Assembly: GCA_030950585.1 (NCBI GenBank)
Contig: JAUZRG010000079.1
Span: 1 to 44,406, forward strand
Source of the DNA: Mariprofundaceae bacterium
Lineage (GTDB): Bacteria > Pseudomonadota > Zetaproteobacteria > Mariprofundales > Mariprofundaceae
Direction of reading: 5' to 3'
DNA length: 44,406 bases
Positions within the stretch are counted from its first letter, which is position 1. Each line of letters starts with the position of its first letter. The position numbers and the translations under genes were made by a program. Under the pieces are notes generated by a model. That model made no database searches. It saw nothing but the letters and a program-made list of their open reading frames with translations, and was not told the origin of the DNA. Shown here in pieces: positions 1-8,555 of the stretch.

Positions 1-215
1 ATTCCTGTTATTCCGCCTAAAGCAAACAGAAAAGAGCAACGTGAATATGACAAAAACATGTACAAAGAACGACATTTGATTGAGTGCCTTATCGGCAAAA
101 TAAAACAGTTCCGAAGGGTCTTTTTACGCTTTGATAAGTACGCTAAAAACTATATGTATTTTGTCCGTTTTGCAGCTTCAATCGTATGCTTGAGATGAAA
201 TCTCAACACAGCCTA
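1..215 (+). mobile_element. IS5-family element, 3' fragment (copy 1)
   Basis: Positions 1-198 read as the last 65 residues of an IS5-family (IS427-like) DDE transposase, ending at a TGA at 196-198. The fragment has the PVIPPKANRK stretch, the KERHLIECLIGKIKQFRR block carrying the last catalytic glutamate, and the typical FDKYAKNYMYFVRFAASI tail. It continues to about 215, where similarity to copy 2 (15968-16182) stops at CAACACAGCCTA, presumably the right terminal inverted repeat. The two copies differ at only three of 215 positions (125, 184 and 202 here). The 5' part is outside the window or missing, so it cannot be said whether this copy is intact upstream. Confidence 0.85.
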
Positions 216-265
216 AAATCCGCTACTTTTTGGCGAAGTTGTTGATATCGTCGAAAAAAATCTTG

Positions 266-283
266 TGAAAGTGAACACTTTCA
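266..283. promoter_or_regulatory. Perfect 18-bp palindrome, probable TetR-type operator
   Basis: TGAAAGTGAACACTTTCA is an 8-bp perfect inverted repeat around a 2-bp centre. It lies 15 bp before the ATG of the TetR/PqqD-like gene, between the IS end and the operon. Size, symmetry and position are typical of a TetR-family autoregulatory operator. I saw no convincing -35/-10 pair around it, so the promoter itself is not called. That the neighbouring protein binds it is inference. Confidence 0.65.
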
Positions 284-298
284 TTTTTGATACGGCTT

Positions 299-1075
299 AT
301 GCGGGGAATCACACACACAACACAACAACGGATCGATCATGTGATGCATGCATTGGATCAACTGGCTCAGCTGGATTTATTATCACAGTTAACGAGTCGG
401 CTTGTGGTGCAGTATTCGGGTGTGAGTGAAGGGGTGATGTTTCGTCACTTTAAAAATATGGATGATGTCTTGTATCGGTGGATTCATTGGCGCGGTGAAC
501 AGCTATTGCATGCTGTGCGTGATGTGCCAATGGGTCGCAATGGCTTATTGTATATGGTGCGTGAATTGATTGGCAACAATGCTTTGTTGAGCTTTTTATG
601 TTGTCATCCAATGGGTAATCCTGATCTGCGTGAGCAGTTATTGATTTACCGTTATAAGGTTAGAGCATCCATACAACAACACATTACACCGATGTCGATG
701 CGTCCTCAGCATATCCCTGTTGAAATGTTAAGCGATCACTTATGGATTTCTCTTTGTGATGTTTGGCGTGGTGAAACTAGCATGAAGGAGAAGTTAATGA
801 GTCAATTACCGTGGGAATCTAAAGAAACGTCGATGCCTGATCCAGCTGTGATTCAGCGTTTGGCATTAAACCAAAGCGGGTTTGTCTTTGATCCTGTCAG
901 CGGTTGTAGCTTTACCGCCAATGAATCAGGTTTGAAGATTTTGCAGTGTTTGCAGCAACAGCAAGATATGGAAAGTTTGGTGTTATCTTTGGCCACTGAG
1001 TTTGATGCCAGCAGCAAAGAAGTTGAACGTGATGTGATGGAATTTGTGGCGCAGTTGCGTCGGTTGATCAAGTGA
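299..1075 (+). CDS. TetR-like DNA-binding / PqqD-like fusion protein
   Basis: Residues about 10-60 look like a TetR-family N-terminal helix-turn-helix; the GVSEGVMFRHFKNMDDVL stretch matches the usual GVSxGxxYxHFxxKxxLL pattern. The last ~75 residues match the PqqD/RiPP-recognition-element pattern: an ALNQSGFVFDP strand, SFTANESG, then helices ending in EVERDVMEFVAQLRRL. PqqD-like domains bind leader peptides or partner enzymes in peptide-modifying pathways, and here the domain sits next to an ATP-grasp ligase. An in-frame TTG at 287 is an alternative start; neither start has a strong ribosome site. The stop overlaps the next gene's GTG (GTGA). Likely role (inferred): operon regulator that senses or docks a pathway component through the PqqD-like part. 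Confidence 0.7.
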   Translation: MRGITHTTQQRIDHVMHALDQLAQLDLLSQLTSRLVVQYSGVSEGVMFRHFKNMDDVLYRWIHWRGEQLLHAVRDVPMGRNGLLYMVRELIGNNALLSFLCCHPMGNPDLREQLLIYRYKVRASIQQHITPMSMRPQHIPVEMLSDHLWISLCDVWRGETSMKEKLMSQLPWESKETSMPDPAVIQRLALNQSGFVFDPVSGCSFTANESGLKILQCLQQQQDMESLVLSLATEFDASSKEVERDVMEFVAQLRRLIK

Positions 1076-2139
1076 AGTCGCTGACGGTTGCCATTACTGG
1101 CATGAATGCGCGTGCCGATAATCCAGGCCCTGGTTTGGCTGTGGCGCGTTGTTTGCGCGAAGAAGAACGCTTTCAAGGTAATATCATTGGTTTGAGCTAC
1201 GATGCCCTTGATCCCGGTTTGTATTTGGAAGAAATGTGCGAGGCCTCTTTTTTATTGCCTTATCCTTCAGCGGGCGAAACTGCGTTGCTTCAGCGGATGC
1301 AAGAGATTCATGCCGATACTCCTTTTGATGTGTTGATTCCTTGCCTTGATGCTGAATTGCTCAGCATGGTGCATTTAAAGGATGCGTTTGCGGCAATGGG
1401 TATCAAGATGTTATTGCCTGATAGCGAGCAGTTGGAATATCGCAATAAAGATAAGCTGCCGCAATTAGGCCAAGATATTGATATTAAGATTCCTGAATTA
1501 AAAAACATCACACATGCTGGATTTTTCTATCAATGCACCCAAGAGGGTTGGCACTACCCACTTGTGGTGAAAGGTTTGTTTTATGATGCCGCTGTGGTTC
1601 ACAGTGCCGATGAGGCTGCCGCAGCTTTTCATAAGATTGCAGCGAGCTGGGGTTTACCTGTGTTGGTACAACGCTTTATCGAAGGTGAAGAAGTTAATCT
1701 TTCCACGGTGGGCGATGGCCAAGGTAATATGTTGGCACCTGTGAGTATGCGCAAGCGTGCATTGACAGATAAAAACAAAGCATGGGCAGGCATGACCGTG
1801 GATGATCCCAAGGTGGTCGAAGCTGCTGAAAAGATTATTCGCCATATCAAGTGGCCCGGTCCGCTTGAAGTTGAAATGATGATTGGGCGTGATGGTCATT
1901 ATTATTTGATTGAAATTAACCCACGTTTTCCTGCGTGGATTTACCTGAGCAAAGCTGTTGGCTGTAACTTACCTTATATCTTACTTGAGTTGATTACAGG
2001 CAATACGCCAGAAGCCACCCAGACTCCGAAAGCAGGCTCGATGTTTATTCGTTATGCCCAAGAAGTGGTGATTTCACTATCAGACTTTGAACAAATGACC
2101 ATGTATGGCCATTATAAAGGAGAGAAAGACCATGACTAA
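1072..2139 (+). CDS. ATP-grasp ligase, PylC/carbamoyl-phosphate-synthetase-like
   Basis: A 355-residue cytosolic protein with GTG start overlapping the upstream stop. It has an N-terminal nucleotide-fold domain (LTVAITGMNARADNPG), a central ATP-binding region with probable phosphate-contacting lysines K128 and K167, the VQRFIEGEEVNL strand, and the metal-binding LEVEMMIG...EINPRFP block (E268, E281, N283). ATP-grasp enzymes join a carboxylate to an amine or thiol through an acyl-phosphate. The closest known architectures by eye are PylC-like and carB-like ligases, but the substrate cannot be predicted. Its coupling to a PqqD-like protein upstream and a PLP decarboxylase downstream suggests that it makes an amide later or earlier processed by decarboxylation (inference). 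Confidence 0.8.
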   Translation: MKSLTVAITGMNARADNPGPGLAVARCLREEERFQGNIIGLSYDALDPGLYLEEMCEASFLLPYPSAGETALLQRMQEIHADTPFDVLIPCLDAELLSMVHLKDAFAAMGIKMLLPDSEQLEYRNKDKLPQLGQDIDIKIPELKNITHAGFFYQCTQEGWHYPLVVKGLFYDAAVVHSADEAAAAFHKIAASWGLPVLVQRFIEGEEVNLSTVGDGQGNMLAPVSMRKRALTDKNKAWAGMTVDDPKVVEAAEKIIRHIKWPGPLEVEMMIGRDGHYYLIEINPRFPAWIYLSKAVGCNLPYILLELITGNTPEATQTPKAGSMFIRYAQEVVISLSDFEQMTMYGHYKGEKDHD

Positions 2140-3502
2140 TCAAACAAAAACATGGCAAAAACCAAGCCTATTAGCCCATAAAACAGGGCTGATGAACAAA
2201 GTGGGTGCGGTTGCTCAGCATCATTTTATCTCTGAAGTTGATGGTCATCCTGTTGAAGATCTCATGAAAGCCTATGGTTCACCTCTCTTTGTGCTTTCAG
2301 AGCAAGGCATCCGTGACAATGTGCGTCAGTTGCGGCGTGCCTTTGAAACCCGTTTTCCGCGTGTGATTTATGCATGGTCGTATAAAACCAATTATTTGAA
2401 TGCGGTATGTAGCACCATGCATCAAGAAGGTGCATGGGCAGAAGTGGTGTCAGCTTTTGAATATGAAAAAGCGCGCGCCTTGGGTGTGCCAGCAGATCGT
2501 ATTTTATTCAATGGGCCGCACAAGAAGCGTTCTATTTTAGAACGGGTGGTTGAAGAGGGTGGACGCATCCATATTGATCATTTGGATGAGTTGTACTTGC
2601 TTGAAGATGTGGCTGCCAAAGCTGAGAAAAAAATATCGGTGACCATTCGCATCAATTTTGACACAGGCTATACCCAAGCATGGAGCCGTTTTGGTTTTAA
2701 CCTTGAATCGGGTCAGGCGATGGATGCGGCAAGACGCATTGGTCAAAGTGCGTTTTTAGAATTGAGAGGCATCCATAGTCATATTGGCACCTTCATTCTT
2801 GATCCGCGTGCGTATGCGGCGCAAGCACGCATCATGTGTGGCTTCATGGAAGCGGTGGAAGAACAAACAGGTTGTAAGATTGAAAGTGTTGATTTGGGCG
2901 GCGGTTTTGCCTCTAAGAACACCTTGCACGGTACGTATTTACCCCCAGAACAAGTGGTTCCAAGCATTGATCAATATGCTGAAGCCATTTGTGATGTGAT
3001 GATGGAATGTAAAAACAACCGTGAAGCGCGTGGTCTGCCATTTCCAACGCTTATTTTAGAAAGTGGTCGTGCGATGGTGGATGATGCAGGTACGCTTTTA
3101 AGCTCAGTGGTCGGAACCAAACGTTTACCTGATGGTAAACGATCCATTGTGATTGATGCGGGGGTTAATATTCTGTTTACAGCTTTTTGGTATAACCATG
3201 CTGTACATCTAACGTCAGCGGTGGAAGGCATTCCTGAAGAGACGGTGGTTTATGGGCCTTTGTGCATGAATATTGATGTGGTGCGTGCCAGCATGATGTT
3301 GCCGCCGATGAGTGTGGGAGATGTATTGCATATTTCTCCTGTGGGCGCGTACAACAATACGCAATGGATGCAGTTTATTGAATACCGTCCTGCTGTGGTC
3401 ATGACCCATCCTGATGGCAGTGTCTCTGTGATTCGAGAGGCCGAGGACTTGGCTTGTGTGGTCGCTCAAGAAAAACTCCCAGCACATCTAGCGGAATTTT
3501 AA
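2132..3502 (+). CDS. Fold-III PLP-dependent decarboxylase (DapDC/ODC-like)
   Basis: The ATG at 2132 is chosen because AAAGGAGAG precedes it with good spacing; it overlaps the ATP-grasp stop by 8 nt. The 456-residue product shows the alanine-racemase-like barrel plus C-terminal domain of diaminopimelate/ornithine/arginine decarboxylases: PLP lysine K85 in AWSYKTN, HSHIGT, DLGGGF for phosphate binding, LILESGR, the active-site GPLC motif (GPLCMNID rather than the DapDC form GPLCESGD) and a late VGAYN. The change next to the active-site cysteine suggests a substrate other than diaminopimelate. Similar enzymes act in siderophore and polyamine routes (PvsE, SbnH), but no NIS synthetase is present here. 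Confidence 0.82.
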   Translation: MTNQTKTWQKPSLLAHKTGLMNKVGAVAQHHFISEVDGHPVEDLMKAYGSPLFVLSEQGIRDNVRQLRRAFETRFPRVIYAWSYKTNYLNAVCSTMHQEGAWAEVVSAFEYEKARALGVPADRILFNGPHKKRSILERVVEEGGRIHIDHLDELYLLEDVAAKAEKKISVTIRINFDTGYTQAWSRFGFNLESGQAMDAARRIGQSAFLELRGIHSHIGTFILDPRAYAAQARIMCGFMEAVEEQTGCKIESVDLGGGFASKNTLHGTYLPPEQVVPSIDQYAEAICDVMMECKNNREARGLPFPTLILESGRAMVDDAGTLLSSVVGTKRLPDGKRSIVIDAGVNILFTAFWYNHAVHLTSAVEGIPEETVVYGPLCMNIDVVRASMMLPPMSVGDVLHISPVGAYNNTQWMQFIEYRPAVVMTHPDGSVSVIREAEDLACVVAQEKLPAHLAEF

Positions 3503-3503
3503 G

Positions 3504-5693
3504 GTGTTTCTCAGTTCCATATGGCGTGTGTATCTACAAGAGGCGGTAAAAGGGTTGCTGCATGCTTATGCATCTATTCTTTTTTCACAGCATGCGCATG
3601 TGGGACTGTTGTTTTTGTTGGCGACATTTTGGTTTCCCAATACGGGTGTGTCAGGTTTATTGGCAGCCCTGACGGGTATTTTAACCGCTAATATGATGCG
3701 TTTTTCCAATATTGGTAGTGGCTTGCATATTTATAATAGTTTATTGGTTGGTTTGTCGTTGGGGGCTGTGTATCAGCTTGATATTTATTTGGCCATTCTG
3801 ATCATCATGGGCGCGGTGATGGCCGTTTTTATGAGCGTGGCTCTGGCTGATTGGTTGTGGCGCATTGATCGTTTGCCTGCTTTAAGTTTGCCTTTTGTGG
3901 TGGTGGCATTAACCACGGCCTTTGCAGCTCAAGGTTATGGTACTTTAAGTCATTATTTATTGCCGATGGCACCACACGCCATTTATTTTACTGAAGCTTT
4001 CGATCACTTCTTTACTGCAATGGGTTCTGCCTTTTTTATGCCAAATCCTGTGGCGGGTGCTTTGTTCTTTTTGGGTATTTTGATCACATCACGTTATTTG
4101 GCCTTATTGGCTTTGGGTGGTTTTATTGCGGGTTATGGGGTGTTTGCTTTTTTGTCAGGCAGTCAACACCCTGATTTAGTGGCATGGACAGGTTTTAATT
4201 TTGTCCTGACAGCTATGGTGATTGGCGGTATTTTTAGCGTTCCCAGTTGGCAAAGTTTTGTGTTAGCGATGGTTGGGTCAATGATGGCTGCTCTTCTCAC
4301 CACGGCTGCACAAAGTTTTATGCTGGTTTATGGTTTACCCGTGATGGCCTTACCCTTTTTGATTACTTCTTTATGCATGTTGATTGCCTTGCAAAAAAGG
4401 GTGTCACTGAGTCCGCCACATATGCTGATGAATTGCCCAAATTTACCAGAAAAATCTTATGAAGATGCGCGCTTGGCACGGGTACGGCATGGCGATGTAC
4501 ATAGTGTGCCTCTGCATGCGCCGCATATGGGTTTGTGGTCGATCTATCAAGGTTTTGATGGGCAGCACACGCATTGCCCGCCATGGCAACATGCCTTGGA
4601 TTTTTATATCGTGGAAAACGCTAAAAGTTATGCCAATGAAGGTTATTATTTAACGGATTATTTTTGTTTTTCTTTGCCTGTGGTGGCACCTGCATATGGG
4701 CATGTGGTGGCTTGTGTGGCGCATTTACCCGATAACCATCCCGGTGAGGTGGATACCCAAGCGAATTGGGGTAATCATATTTTGATTCAACTGCAAAATG
4801 GTTTGTATGTGTTGTTGGCACATTTACAACAGCATAGTTTATTGGTGCATCAAGGGGATATGGTGAATGCAGGTATGCCCGTGGCACGTTGTGGAAACTC
4901 TGGGCGTTCACCCCAGCCCCATATTCATTTACATGTGCAGCGTGATTTAGCGTTAGGAAGCCCCACCATTCCGTTTCACCTCAGTGCAAGCATGTTGCGT
5001 GCCGAGAATGGTCAGATGCAGTTTAAATTATTTGCTCGGCCTAAGCTTGGTGATGTGGTGGCTGCGATGGATGCCGTGGGAACATTAGCCCATGCCTTAC
5101 ATCTTCCTGTGGGGCGGTCGTTGCAGTATCAAGTGATGATTGATGGACAAACATTGCTGAGAAGCCTGACTGTGAAGTTAACTTTGACAGGTGAGTTTCG
5201 CTTGCATAGCGATCAAGGGGCTTCGGCAGCCTTTTGTGAAGACTCTGGTATTTTAGCTTTTTATGATCGTCAGGGAAGCCCTGATTTCTTTTTTGATGTC
5301 TGGGTCTTATCTGTGGGTCTAACACCTTTATCTGAGGGGCAAGGCATGCATCTCTTATCTTGGCGAGACGCACCTGCGATGGCATGGATGCCTGTGACTC
5401 TCTGGCAAAAAATCCTTTTGTTAATACGCTATCCTTTGGGTGGTGGGCTTAAAAGCACTTATCAACGTCGGCAGGGTGCTTTGGGTCAATGGTTGCAAAG
5501 TGGTGAGCACCAGCTCATTTTGCCTCTACTAAAACCATTGGTTTTACATACAAATGTGATGATGTCGGATGTGAATGGTATTGCAGAAGTTTCTGCTGTC
5601 TATGGTCAAAAACAGGTGCGTGCTGTGTTGGAATTAAGTGGTTTTATTGCTGATGAAGGTGTGCCTGCATCGTATCATTCAAGCACATTATAA
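3504..5693 (+). CDS. Urea transporter-like membrane domain fused to an M23 metallopeptidase domain
   Basis: GTG start one base after the previous stop; 729 residues. Residues 30-300 form many hydrophobic segments with two UT signatures, LPALSLPF (124-131) and LPVMALPF (278-285), one per half of the pseudo-symmetric urea channel. Residues about 330-480 are M23-like: HALDF (H363, D366; H355 and H357 nearby), LLAHLQ (H440) and HIHLH (473-477). The first metal motif is H-x2-D rather than the usual H-x3-D, so metal binding needs checking. Residues 490-729 match nothing I know. UT proteins normally have both ends in the cytoplasm, which would make the M23 domain cytosolic, an odd place for a peptidoglycan hydrolase. 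Substrate unknown. Confidence 0.85.
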   Translation: MFLSSIWRVYLQEAVKGLLHAYASILFSQHAHVGLLFLLATFWFPNTGVSGLLAALTGILTANMMRFSNIGSGLHIYNSLLVGLSLGAVYQLDIYLAILIIMGAVMAVFMSVALADWLWRIDRLPALSLPFVVVALTTAFAAQGYGTLSHYLLPMAPHAIYFTEAFDHFFTAMGSAFFMPNPVAGALFFLGILITSRYLALLALGGFIAGYGVFAFLSGSQHPDLVAWTGFNFVLTAMVIGGIFSVPSWQSFVLAMVGSMMAALLTTAAQSFMLVYGLPVMALPFLITSLCMLIALQKRVSLSPPHMLMNCPNLPEKSYEDARLARVRHGDVHSVPLHAPHMGLWSIYQGFDGQHTHCPPWQHALDFYIVENAKSYANEGYYLTDYFCFSLPVVAPAYGHVVACVAHLPDNHPGEVDTQANWGNHILIQLQNGLYVLLAHLQQHSLLVHQGDMVNAGMPVARCGNSGRSPQPHIHLHVQRDLALGSPTIPFHLSASMLRAENGQMQFKLFARPKLGDVVAAMDAVGTLAHALHLPVGRSLQYQVMIDGQTLLRSLTVKLTLTGEFRLHSDQGASAAFCEDSGILAFYDRQGSPDFFFDVWVLSVGLTPLSEGQGMHLLSWRDAPAMAWMPVTLWQKILLLIRYPLGGGLKSTYQRRQGALGQWLQSGEHQLILPLLKPLVLHTNVMMSDVNGIAEVSAVYGQKQVRAVLELSGFIADEGVPASYHSSTL

Positions 5694-5703
5694 GGAGAGG
5701 TAT

Positions 5704-6585
5704 ATGCGTAAAATAGTATGGTTATTTAGTGTTTTCTGGTTGTTTCAAGGAACAGCCTATGCTCAAAATTGGTATGTAAAAACCGATGCTCAAACGATCT
5801 ATGGAAAATATAGTAAGTCTGCTCAACGTAATGATATGGTGGGAGCGGGTTTGTTTGTGAGTGCAGATTACCTTGATCATGGTGGATTTACCTTGGGCTA
5901 TAACTATACCCAAGTGAACTTAAAAGCCCCTTTGCAAAGTATCACGCAAAACGATTTCACAGGCAATATACGGCTTAATTTTCATCCTGATGCCTTGCCG
6001 GGTGTGTTAACGATGCGTTTAGATTTGCATACTATCAACAATGATGATGCGAGTGGTTTGACGGATGCTGTGAAAGCGTATGGCTCACAAGTTTCTTTTT
6101 TGAATTATGCCAAAAGCCTGTATGTCGATGTGGGTTATAATTATTCTAAATATCAGTTTAATTTTAATGTAAATCAAATCACCCCGACATTGGGTATGGG
6201 TTTTAATGATGCCTCAGAATGGGTGCAACTGCGTGCTTATATCATTAAGTTATCTGATAAAAAACGCGCTCAAGGTAAAAGCAGTACCAATGCCCTAGAA
6301 GTCAAATGGACACATTGGTTTGCAGTGGATAATTTTTTAGCAGCCGATAACTTGCGTGCAAGTGCCATGCTGGGTGAACGCATATATGCCGTTGATAGTG
6401 ATTCGGCATCGGTTTACAACCTGACTGATTTGCAAACGGGCGCTTATTCTTTGGGCTTGGAATGGAAGCTGGGCGATCATACCACCTTTATGATGATGGG
6501 TGGTCTTGAAAAATATGAAAATAAAACCATTCAAGATAAATACGAAAGTCGATTTGCGTATATGAATCTTGGTTATCAGTGGTAA
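5704..6585 (+). CDS. Outer-membrane beta-barrel protein
   Basis: The start at 5704 is set by TAAGGAGAGG just upstream and by the signal peptide it gives (hydrophobic core then GTAYAQN, cleavage after about residue 20). The 293-residue product is rich in alternating aromatic/polar strands (GFTLGYNYTQVNL, LYVDVGYNYSKYQF) and ends in a YMNLGYQW strand with a C-terminal aromatic residue, the BAM recognition pattern. This is a small porin-like barrel without an obvious named family. It lies 10 bp after the urea-transporter fusion and just before a TPR protein, suggesting an outer-membrane counterpart to that transporter (inference). Confidence 0.75.
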   Translation: MRKIVWLFSVFWLFQGTAYAQNWYVKTDAQTIYGKYSKSAQRNDMVGAGLFVSADYLDHGGFTLGYNYTQVNLKAPLQSITQNDFTGNIRLNFHPDALPGVLTMRLDLHTINNDDASGLTDAVKAYGSQVSFLNYAKSLYVDVGYNYSKYQFNFNVNQITPTLGMGFNDASEWVQLRAYIIKLSDKKRAQGKSSTNALEVKWTHWFAVDNFLAADNLRASAMLGERIYAVDSDSASVYNLTDLQTGAYSLGLEWKLGDHTTFMMMGGLEKYENKTIQDKYESRFAYMNLGYQW

Positions 6586-6619
6586 GTAATTCGATGTATG
6601 AAAAAAGAGAGGTGAAGTT

Positions 6620-7240
6620 TTGTCTATTTTATTAAAATCATGTGCTGTGCTTGCTTTGTGTTTGCTCGGTATGAGTTTGGCACAGGCCAAAGAAAGTAGC
6701 ACGCCGTGGCAAACGTCTTATGCTTTGGAAGCATCGGGTCAATATGAACAAGCTGCCGCCGTGCTAGTCCCCTTATTGGGGTATGGTGGATCTAGTGAGT
6801 TTGCTTTACTCCGTTACGGTTGGTTGAATTACCTACAAGGGAATTATAACGATTCTATTCGTGCTTATACGCGCTCATTAACACGCAATACGCGCTCTAT
6901 TGATGCGCGTTTGGGTATCGCGCTTCCTTTGTTGGTACAGCAGCGTTGGCGTGAAGCTGCGAAGTATGCTCAACAAGTGATAGCCGTTTCGCCTTGGAAT
7001 TATTCAGCTCATGAAAGCTTGATGCGTTGTGAAGAAGGTTTGAAGCAATGGGAAACATTGGCCAAGCATGCCCGTGATGTGTCGAGTTATTACCCTTCTG
7101 TGGTTGCACCTTATGTATATTTGGCACGCGCTGACCTATGGTTGGGTCAAACAGACAAAGCATATGCTGCCTATCAACAAGTGCTGGAACGTCAACCCAA
7201 TCATTTGGAAGCATTGCGCTATTTGAAGATTGGTAAGTAA
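6620..7240 (+). CDS. Exported tetratricopeptide-repeat protein
   Basis: TTG start preceded by GAGAGGTGAAG; 206 residues with a signal peptide (LLKSCAVLALCLLGMSLAQA). The mature part holds about four TPR units, for example ALEASGQYEQAAAVLVPLL, YLQGNYNDSIRAYTRSL and the last ADLWLGQTDKAYAAYQQVL, giving a small periplasmic scaffold. TPR proteins next to beta-barrels often serve in assembly or export of surface molecules, as in YaiO or PgaA-like pairs, but here the two domains are separate genes. It is the last gene in this direction; the next gene converges on it after 13 bp. Confidence 0.75.
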   Translation: MSILLKSCAVLALCLLGMSLAQAKESSTPWQTSYALEASGQYEQAAAVLVPLLGYGGSSEFALLRYGWLNYLQGNYNDSIRAYTRSLTRNTRSIDARLGIALPLLVQQRWREAAKYAQQVIAVSPWNYSAHESLMRCEEGLKQWETLAKHARDVSSYYPSVVAPYVYLARADLWLGQTDKAYAAYQQVLERQPNHLEALRYLKIGK

Positions 7241-7253
7241 TTGATTTAACTAT

Positions 7254-7613
7254 TTAATCCCCATCACATTGTAGATAACCCTTGATTTGCATCGCTTGCT
7301 CAGCAGCGGTGTGCAGGTGCAATAGACTTTCGATAATGTCTTTGCTCTCCAGTGTGATGAGGCCTTGGCTGATGCTATCGTATTGAATTTGTGTTTTTTG
7401 ATCAAAATACTTGGAGCCTAAGAGATACGTGATGTTGTGCTTTAGACGACGACAATCTTCTTTTTGAAATAAAGTAGTGTTGTTTTCATCAATGTAGTCG
7501 TGACCGACATTGATGAAGGGTAGGAGGTATTCTTGTATGCTCAAGTTGGGAAAAAACCAACCTTTCTGTGTGTGCTTTTGACCTTCTTGATCGACAACTT
7601 TCCAATCCATCAT
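7254..7613 (-). CDS. Hypothetical protein, 119 residues
   Basis: The reading frame on the minus strand begins with two ATGs, preceded by AAGGAG seven bases before the first. The product starts MMDWKVVDQEGQK, has no signal peptide or membrane segment, is mixed helical and acidic near the C-terminus, and carries two cysteines. I do not recognise the family. It converges with the TPR gene and diverges from the M23 gene, with a 104-bp shared upstream region. Confidence 0.6.
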   Translation of the reverse strand: MMDWKVVDQEGQKHTQKGWFFPNLSIQEYLLPFINVGHDYIDENNTTLFQKEDCRRLKHNITYLLGSKYFDQKTQIQYDSISQGLITLESKDIIESLLHLHTAAEQAMQIKGYLQCDGD

Positions 7614-7717
7614 GGCTGTACTCCTTGTTTTTTAGATCTAAATAGAGGGTAAGTTATCCTTTTCTATGACAAAAAGACATAAACTTGTTACCTTAGCCAA
7701 GATTTTCGAGGAGTCGT

Positions 7718-8548
7718 ATGACCATGCTCAAACTTTTCTTTGTTTTATGGTGTCTGATCGGCATTGTGCCAATGACGCATGCCCAAGATTGGCAAGCTGC
7801 CCAAGGGGATATTGTACGCCTTGAGACAGATGCTCCCCAAGGTGTGGTCAATATCAGGGCTTTTGATATTGATTGGCCTGTGAAGCGCTTGAGTGACTCA
7901 CGCATTGTCGCATGGGTGGGGGTTGGTATTAAAACCAAGCCTGCAACATATCCCATTGTGATGAGCTTAGACTTGGCCGATGGCCGCCATTTTTTGCGCA
8001 CTGATCAACTAGTGGTGGCAAAAGGGAATTTTCGCATTTCACGCATCACCGTGAAAAAGAAACATGCGAATTTTAACCCTAAATCGTTGGCACGCATTCG
8101 CAGTGATCAACGTGCTTTGGGTCGTACTTATAATATGCCTGTGGATGCCAATCCTGATGTCCAAATTGATTTTATGCCTGTGGAAGGGCCAATTACTACA
8201 CCCTTGGGTGCACAACGTTATATTAACGGGCAACCGCGTTCACCGCATACAGGTGTGGATATTGCTGCACCAGAAGGTACGCCAGCTAAAACCCCCCTTG
8301 CAGGTAAAGTCTTGTTGACAGAATCTATGTTTTTGACAGGTAATTCGGTGGTCATTGGGCATGGTAATGGTCTATATTCTGTCTTTGTCCACCTCAGTGA
8401 GATTTTAGTGAAAGAAGGGCAATGGCTTGCTACTGGAGAGGTCTTTGCTAAGGTTGGCCAGACGGGACGAGCAACGGGGCCTCATTTACATTGGAGCTTG
8501 CGTTTTCATAAAAAAAGGGTTGATCCTTTAAGCCTGTTGCGAAAATGA
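7718..8548 (+). CDS. Exported M23 metallopeptidase
   Basis: ATG with GAGGAG upstream; 276 residues. A signal peptide (cleavage near VPMTHA/QD) precedes an N-terminal beta-rich domain (24-120) typical of LasA-type M23 proteins, then the catalytic domain: PHTGVDIAAPEGTPA gives zinc ligands H177 and D181, VHLS gives H225, and GPHLHWS gives H256 and H258. All expected catalytic residues are present, unlike in the urea-transporter fusion upstream. Likely role: periplasmic cleavage of peptidoglycan cross-links during growth or division. A receiver-domain gene follows immediately and may be cotranscribed. Confidence 0.88.
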   Translation: MTMLKLFFVLWCLIGIVPMTHAQDWQAAQGDIVRLETDAPQGVVNIRAFDIDWPVKRLSDSRIVAWVGVGIKTKPATYPIVMSLDLADGRHFLRTDQLVVAKGNFRISRITVKKKHANFNPKSLARIRSDQRALGRTYNMPVDANPDVQIDFMPVEGPITTPLGAQRYINGQPRSPHTGVDIAAPEGTPAKTPLAGKVLLTESMFLTGNSVVIGHGNGLYSVFVHLSEILVKEGQWLATGEVFAKVGQTGRATGPHLHWSLRFHKKRVDPLSLLRK

Positions 8549-8555
8549 GGGTGTG

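Noticed and set aside
853-1176. Minus-strand reading frame of 107 codons
   Set aside because: It lies wholly over the PqqD-like and ATP-grasp genes, with no ribosome site and no recognisable protein. The same applies to many other opposite-strand frames in long genes.
299-3502. RiPP or siderophore cluster
   Set aside because: A PqqD-like domain and an ATP-grasp/decarboxylase pair hint at these, but I saw no small precursor ORF with a leader and no IucA/IucC-type synthetase, so neither is called.
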